This document shows, one piece after another, positions 61,515-64,000 of a DNA stretch of 64,000 nt; within the stretch, counting starts at the first letter, position 1, and each line of letters begins with the position of its first letter. Source of the stretch: Algoriphagus mannitolivorans DSM 15301 (GTDB lineage: Bacteria; Bacteroidota; Bacteroidia; Cytophagales; Cyclobacteriaceae); the NCBI RefSeq assembly GCF_000429425.1, contig NZ_AUBV01000006.1:1-64000 (forward strand). Reading direction: 5' to 3'. Position numbers and translations under genes: made by a program. The notes beneath the pieces were generated by a model. That model ran no database searches, was not told the origin of the DNA, and saw only the letters and a program-made list of their open reading frames with translations.

Positions 61515-62492
61515 ATGAAACCTGAACTAAAAACAACTCAGATTAGAGAAATTAGAAAGTCAATTCTATCTTATTATGATCGTGAGGACAAAAAAGAAAA
61601 AAGAAATTCAAATAATGTCCAATTTAAAAAGTCATCCACACTTATAGTGTCACCAGAAACCATTCAAACATTGGGTGAAAATGTAGAAGGTTCTGAAAGA
61701 GTAGGAAGAATGTTTGATACTCGTACACTTTATCCGCCACATGAATATTTCCATGAATCTTCAGTAAAAGCAAGTAAATTAGATCGTTCAGAAAGTGAAT
61801 TTTTTCAATCTACAAATAGCTCAAAATCAGAAGATAATTGGCTAAATTTTTCCTTAGTATTGGGTCAATTATTCAATATTGTATATAAAGGAAATTCTTC
61901 AATTCCTAGTCTTTCGTATTTTACTACTGGTGGTTCATCTAGTTTTGGTGATATTATTCAATTTAGTACTCCATTTGACAGGAATATTTTTGTGAAATCA
62001 AAGATAAATGCATTATTACCAGATATAAAGAATCAATGGTTTTATCTAGATAGAGGAAATCTTGATATAGCAGAGATTGGTATTGAGGCTTATCTTCAAA
62101 CGCATTTGGCCTGTAGGCCCAGCAATGGAAAGAGTATTCAGACTCAAAAATTCCATAAGTTTTTGGACGTATTTGATTCTGACGAAAATCATCGTGAATT
62201 TTATGAACAAAGTGTATTTACAGTTGAGAATTTCATAAAGATTCCAGCTGGTGTTTCGGAATTTACTTTTTCAGTTGGAATTAGGGGCAATATTTATTCA
62301 ACGAAAGATTTTTCAAATTTTTCCTCTCTTGAAAGCGATAAATATGGATTTGCTCTCCTTGATTTAAGACACACATTATACGGAAAGCAAACCCCTATCT
62401 TAAGAGATCCTTTAGGAGCTTGGGAGAAACAACCTTCTGGCGGAGTACTATTATTTATAGAATTAGAATTTTATGAAGCCGAAACACTTTAG
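61515..62492 (+). CDS. AT-rich orphan protein, unknown function
   Basis: 325 residues, no signal peptide, rather polar and Ser/Asn-rich. Recognisable pieces are ILSYYDREDKKEKRNSNN near the start, RMFDTRTLYPPHEYFHESS in the middle of the first third, and a beta-rich C-terminal half (KIPAGVSEFTFSVGIRGNIY, SGGVLLFIELEFYEAE). The gene is clearly more AT-rich than its neighbours and lies among REP repeats, which suggests recent acquisition. No family recognised. Confidence 0.7.
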   Translation: MKPELKTTQIREIRKSILSYYDREDKKEKRNSNNVQFKKSSTLIVSPETIQTLGENVEGSERVGRMFDTRTLYPPHEYFHESSVKASKLDRSESEFFQSTNSSKSEDNWLNFSLVLGQLFNIVYKGNSSIPSLSYFTTGGSSSFGDIIQFSTPFDRNIFVKSKINALLPDIKNQWFYLDRGNLDIAEIGIEAYLQTHLACRPSNGKSIQTQKFHKFLDVFDSDENHREFYEQSVFTVENFIKIPAGVSEFTFSVGIRGNIYSTKDFSNFSSLESDKYGFALLDLRHTLYGKQTPILRDPLGAWEKQPSGGVLLFIELEFYEAETL

Positions 62493-62534
62493 GTAAGTTT
62501 CCCCGCTAGAGGTGGTCAAATCTTGGTTTGGACT

Positions 62535-62557
62535 GGGTGGAATTTGTAATTCCACCC
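62535..62557. repeat. hairpin GGGTGGAATT-TGT-AATTCCACCC
   Basis: A perfect 10-bp stem with the same ATTTGTAAT core as the repeats at 18.5, 21.2 and 24.3 kb. It follows the orphan gene and has no T tract. Confidence 0.75.
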
Positions 62558-62633
62558 TCATATCCTTACCAATTTTTAATTGGTTTTTGTATTGATCTTA
62601 TTCCATTTTCCTCTGCCAATTTTCTTATATCTA

Positions 62634-64000
62634 TTACTTCAACCCCTCCAAATAACTCACCAAATCCACCAACTCCTGTTCGCTTAGCGGGAAGGCCGGC
62701 ATCAGGGATTCGGAAAGTTGGGTGATGGATTCAATGTTAGCGAGTTTGTAGATTGTCTGCTCGCCGCTGCCGACCAGCTTCACGATCAGGTCGTTTTCAG
62801 TCTTGGAGTTCACAATGCAGCGGATTTCTTTTCCATCCTTGAATTTCACCAGTTGGGTTTCATACCCAAATCCCATTCCTTCAGAAGGATTGATGATGGC
62901 ATTTATCATGGCGTCACGGCTGAGTTTGGCACCGATCTGGGTGAGCCCAGGTCCGAAGTCTATTCCCTCATTTCCAATTTTATGGCAAGCCAGACAATAG
63001 GTGTTGGCAATGGTTTTTCCTTTCTCCAGATCTCCTTTTGCCGAGAGCATTTTCACCAAATCGTAGCCTTGGGCAATGCTGTCCCCATACTTTTCCAGCG
63101 CGAGTTGTCGGATATTCCCATTCCAGGAGCTCATCAGGATTTTTTGGGCTGTAGGAAGGAGATCGGCTGGAATCTGGTCCTCCTTGGCAAACTCCCATAA
63201 GACAGGTTCAGATTGGTATCCTTTAGCTTCCTCCATGGCCGCAGTTCGGATGGCGTTGGAAGCTTGATCATTTTTCCAGAATTTGCTCAGCAGCCTGGCC
63301 ATTTCAGGACTATCTACCGCTCCAAACTTCCGGATAGCCAAAATAGCTTTGGCCTCTTCTGGATTTCTCATGGCTTGCTCAGCTTCGGCAAGGCCATAGA
63401 GTTGCACAAAAAGCCCTGCAGACTGATTGGCAATAGATCGGTTTTCATCCTGATAAATCATTCCCAAAAGCCGCTCTTTTTGGTCTTTGAGTTGGTATTT
63501 TCTGACGATTTCCAGGAAATCACGATCATCTTCAATGCTTCCTGCTTTAGCCTTGGCCAAACTGAAAAGCTGGGAGTCCGGCTTTTTGGAGTCAAAAGCT
63601 ACCTGTCTCAGGATGATGACCTGATCTTCGTTTTGGCCTTTGGCCAGCAGATTTTTCAGAGTTTGGTTTTTCAATTCTGATGATTGGAAATCCAAGGCTC
63701 TATAGTAGCGATGATCTGCGGGACTTTTTTCTGCTAAGATCAGTTCTTCCAAAAGTGCTGGTGTAGTCACCGACCTTGATCTCCAGATCAGATCTTTGGC
63801 TTCCTGGGAATTAGTCCATCCCTGACCTATTTTTGCCAAATAGGCCGATAAATAGCTGTTCCAGTGGTATTCGGCCGCAATCCCCAAGGCCTCGAGATAC
63901 CAGCGGTCTCCGCTTCGATAGCCTTCCGCCAGTTTTAACCAAATTGCGAGGTTTTCTTCGTACCGGATGGCAATGGCCACTTCTCGCCGAACCTGATCGG
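62634..64000 (-). CDS. HEAT-repeat cytochrome c protein, C-terminal part (runs off the window)
   Basis: At least 455 residues; the frame stays open to the window edge, so the start is outside. The visible part has about 300 residues of helical HEAT-like repeats (EEAKAILAIRKFGAVDSPEM, GNIRQLALEKYGDSI), then a cytochrome domain with YCLACHKIGNEGIDFGPGL and a Met region ending LMPAFPLSEQELVDLVSYL. This is the C-terminal half of the PVC-type membrane-bound dehydrogenase family (TIGR02603-like heme domain), usually joined to a beta-propeller dehydrogenase. Role is probably sugar oxidation. Confidence 0.88.
   Translation of the reverse strand, partial: DQVRREVAIAIRYEENLAIWLKLAEGYRSGDRWYLEALGIAAEYHWNSYLSAYLAKIGQGWTNSQEAKDLIWRSRSVTTPALLEELILAEKSPADHRYYRALDFQSSELKNQTLKNLLAKGQNEDQVIILRQVAFDSKKPDSQLFSLAKAKAGSIEDDRDFLEIVRKYQLKDQKERLLGMIYQDENRSIANQSAGLFVQLYGLAEAEQAMRNPEEAKAILAIRKFGAVDSPEMARLLSKFWKNDQASNAIRTAAMEEAKGYQSEPVLWEFAKEDQIPADLLPTAQKILMSSWNGNIRQLALEKYGDSIAQGYDLVKMLSAKGDLEKGKTIANTYCLACHKIGNEGIDFGPGLTQIGAKLSRDAMINAIINPSEGMGFGYETQLVKFKDGKEIRCIVNSKTENDLIVKLVGSGEQTIYKLANIESITQLSESLMPAFPLSEQELVDLVSYLEGLK

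Noticed and set aside
1..64000. tRNA, rRNA or riboswitch genes
   Set aside because: No cloverleaf, rRNA core or known riboswitch motif was recognised by eye; a covariance search was not possible.

Overview
The window looks like chromosomal DNA of a Bacteroidota, most likely a Cytophagales bacterium close to Algoriphagus (Cyclobacteriaceae). The pointers are moderate GC, weak Shine-Dalgarno sites, many lipoproteins and secreted enzymes, a GLPGLI protein paired with a large outer membrane barrel, DUF1501 and PSD1-type cytochrome genes, a geranylgeranylglycerol-phosphate geranylgeranyltransferase-like UbiA protein and an HTH/DUF2975 pair. I saw no rRNA, tRNA or CRISPR array. The taxonomic call is an inference from gene content.

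Layout. 1-0.95 kb: the tail of an IS3-type transposase, a truncated protein tail, palindromic repeats and a relic of a GH3 gene 3' end. 0.95-1.9 kb: DoxX and a Crp/Fnr regulator. 2.2-8.1 kb (minus strand): a peptidoglycan-recycling group (amidase, GHL10 hydrolase, GNAT, AmpG-like importer, NagZ-like GH3), partly coupled by ATGA overlaps. 8.2-13.3 kb: penicillin-acylase-type hydrolase, Tat-exported metallophosphatase, diheme cytochrome c. 13.5-18.4 kb (plus): M20 amidohydrolase, then a GMC oxidoreductase with its small subunit and a secreted TIM-barrel sugar epimerase.

18.4-24.4 kb is the most unusual part. The 3' end of the OmpR-type response regulator gene at 24.4-25.1 kb recurs as truncated relics at 18.54, 21.16, 21.24 and 21.84 kb, most of them next to palindromic repeats. 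Between the relics lie separate accessory units: a multi-PAS kinase, a small orphan gene, and a lipoprotein plus outer membrane barrel pair. The lipoprotein has a 13-C homopolymer just upstream that puts it exactly one base out of frame with the best starts, which suggests slipped-strand phase variation. The intact regulator and its sensor kinase (24.4-26.6 kb) are divergent from a GLPGLI protein and an 891-residue outer membrane protein. Three TTAAC repeats spaced exactly 10 bp lie in the shared upstream region, a good candidate OmpR-family binding site.

30.5-38.5 kb carries planctomycete-style DUF1501 and PSD1 genes, a papain-like lipoprotein and a four-domain PQQ-type sugar dehydrogenase. 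38.7-51.9 kb is mostly housekeeping and metabolic (M28 peptidase, MDR oxidoreductase, CHAD, GreA-like protein, rhodanese, proBA, UbiA-type prenyltransferase, Gfo/Idh/MocA oxidoreductase, diacylglycerol kinase, nitrilase), with a 148-bp tandem repeat in front of proB. 52-60.7 kb has a GH10 xylanase, an HTH/DUF2975 pair, a YceI-barrel-YceI operon, two small heme proteins, an exported methyltransferase and an alpha/beta hydrolase. The right end has about 0.9 kb of REP-rich noncoding DNA, an AT-rich orphan gene and the C-terminal part of a HEAT-repeat cytochrome c protein that runs off the window.
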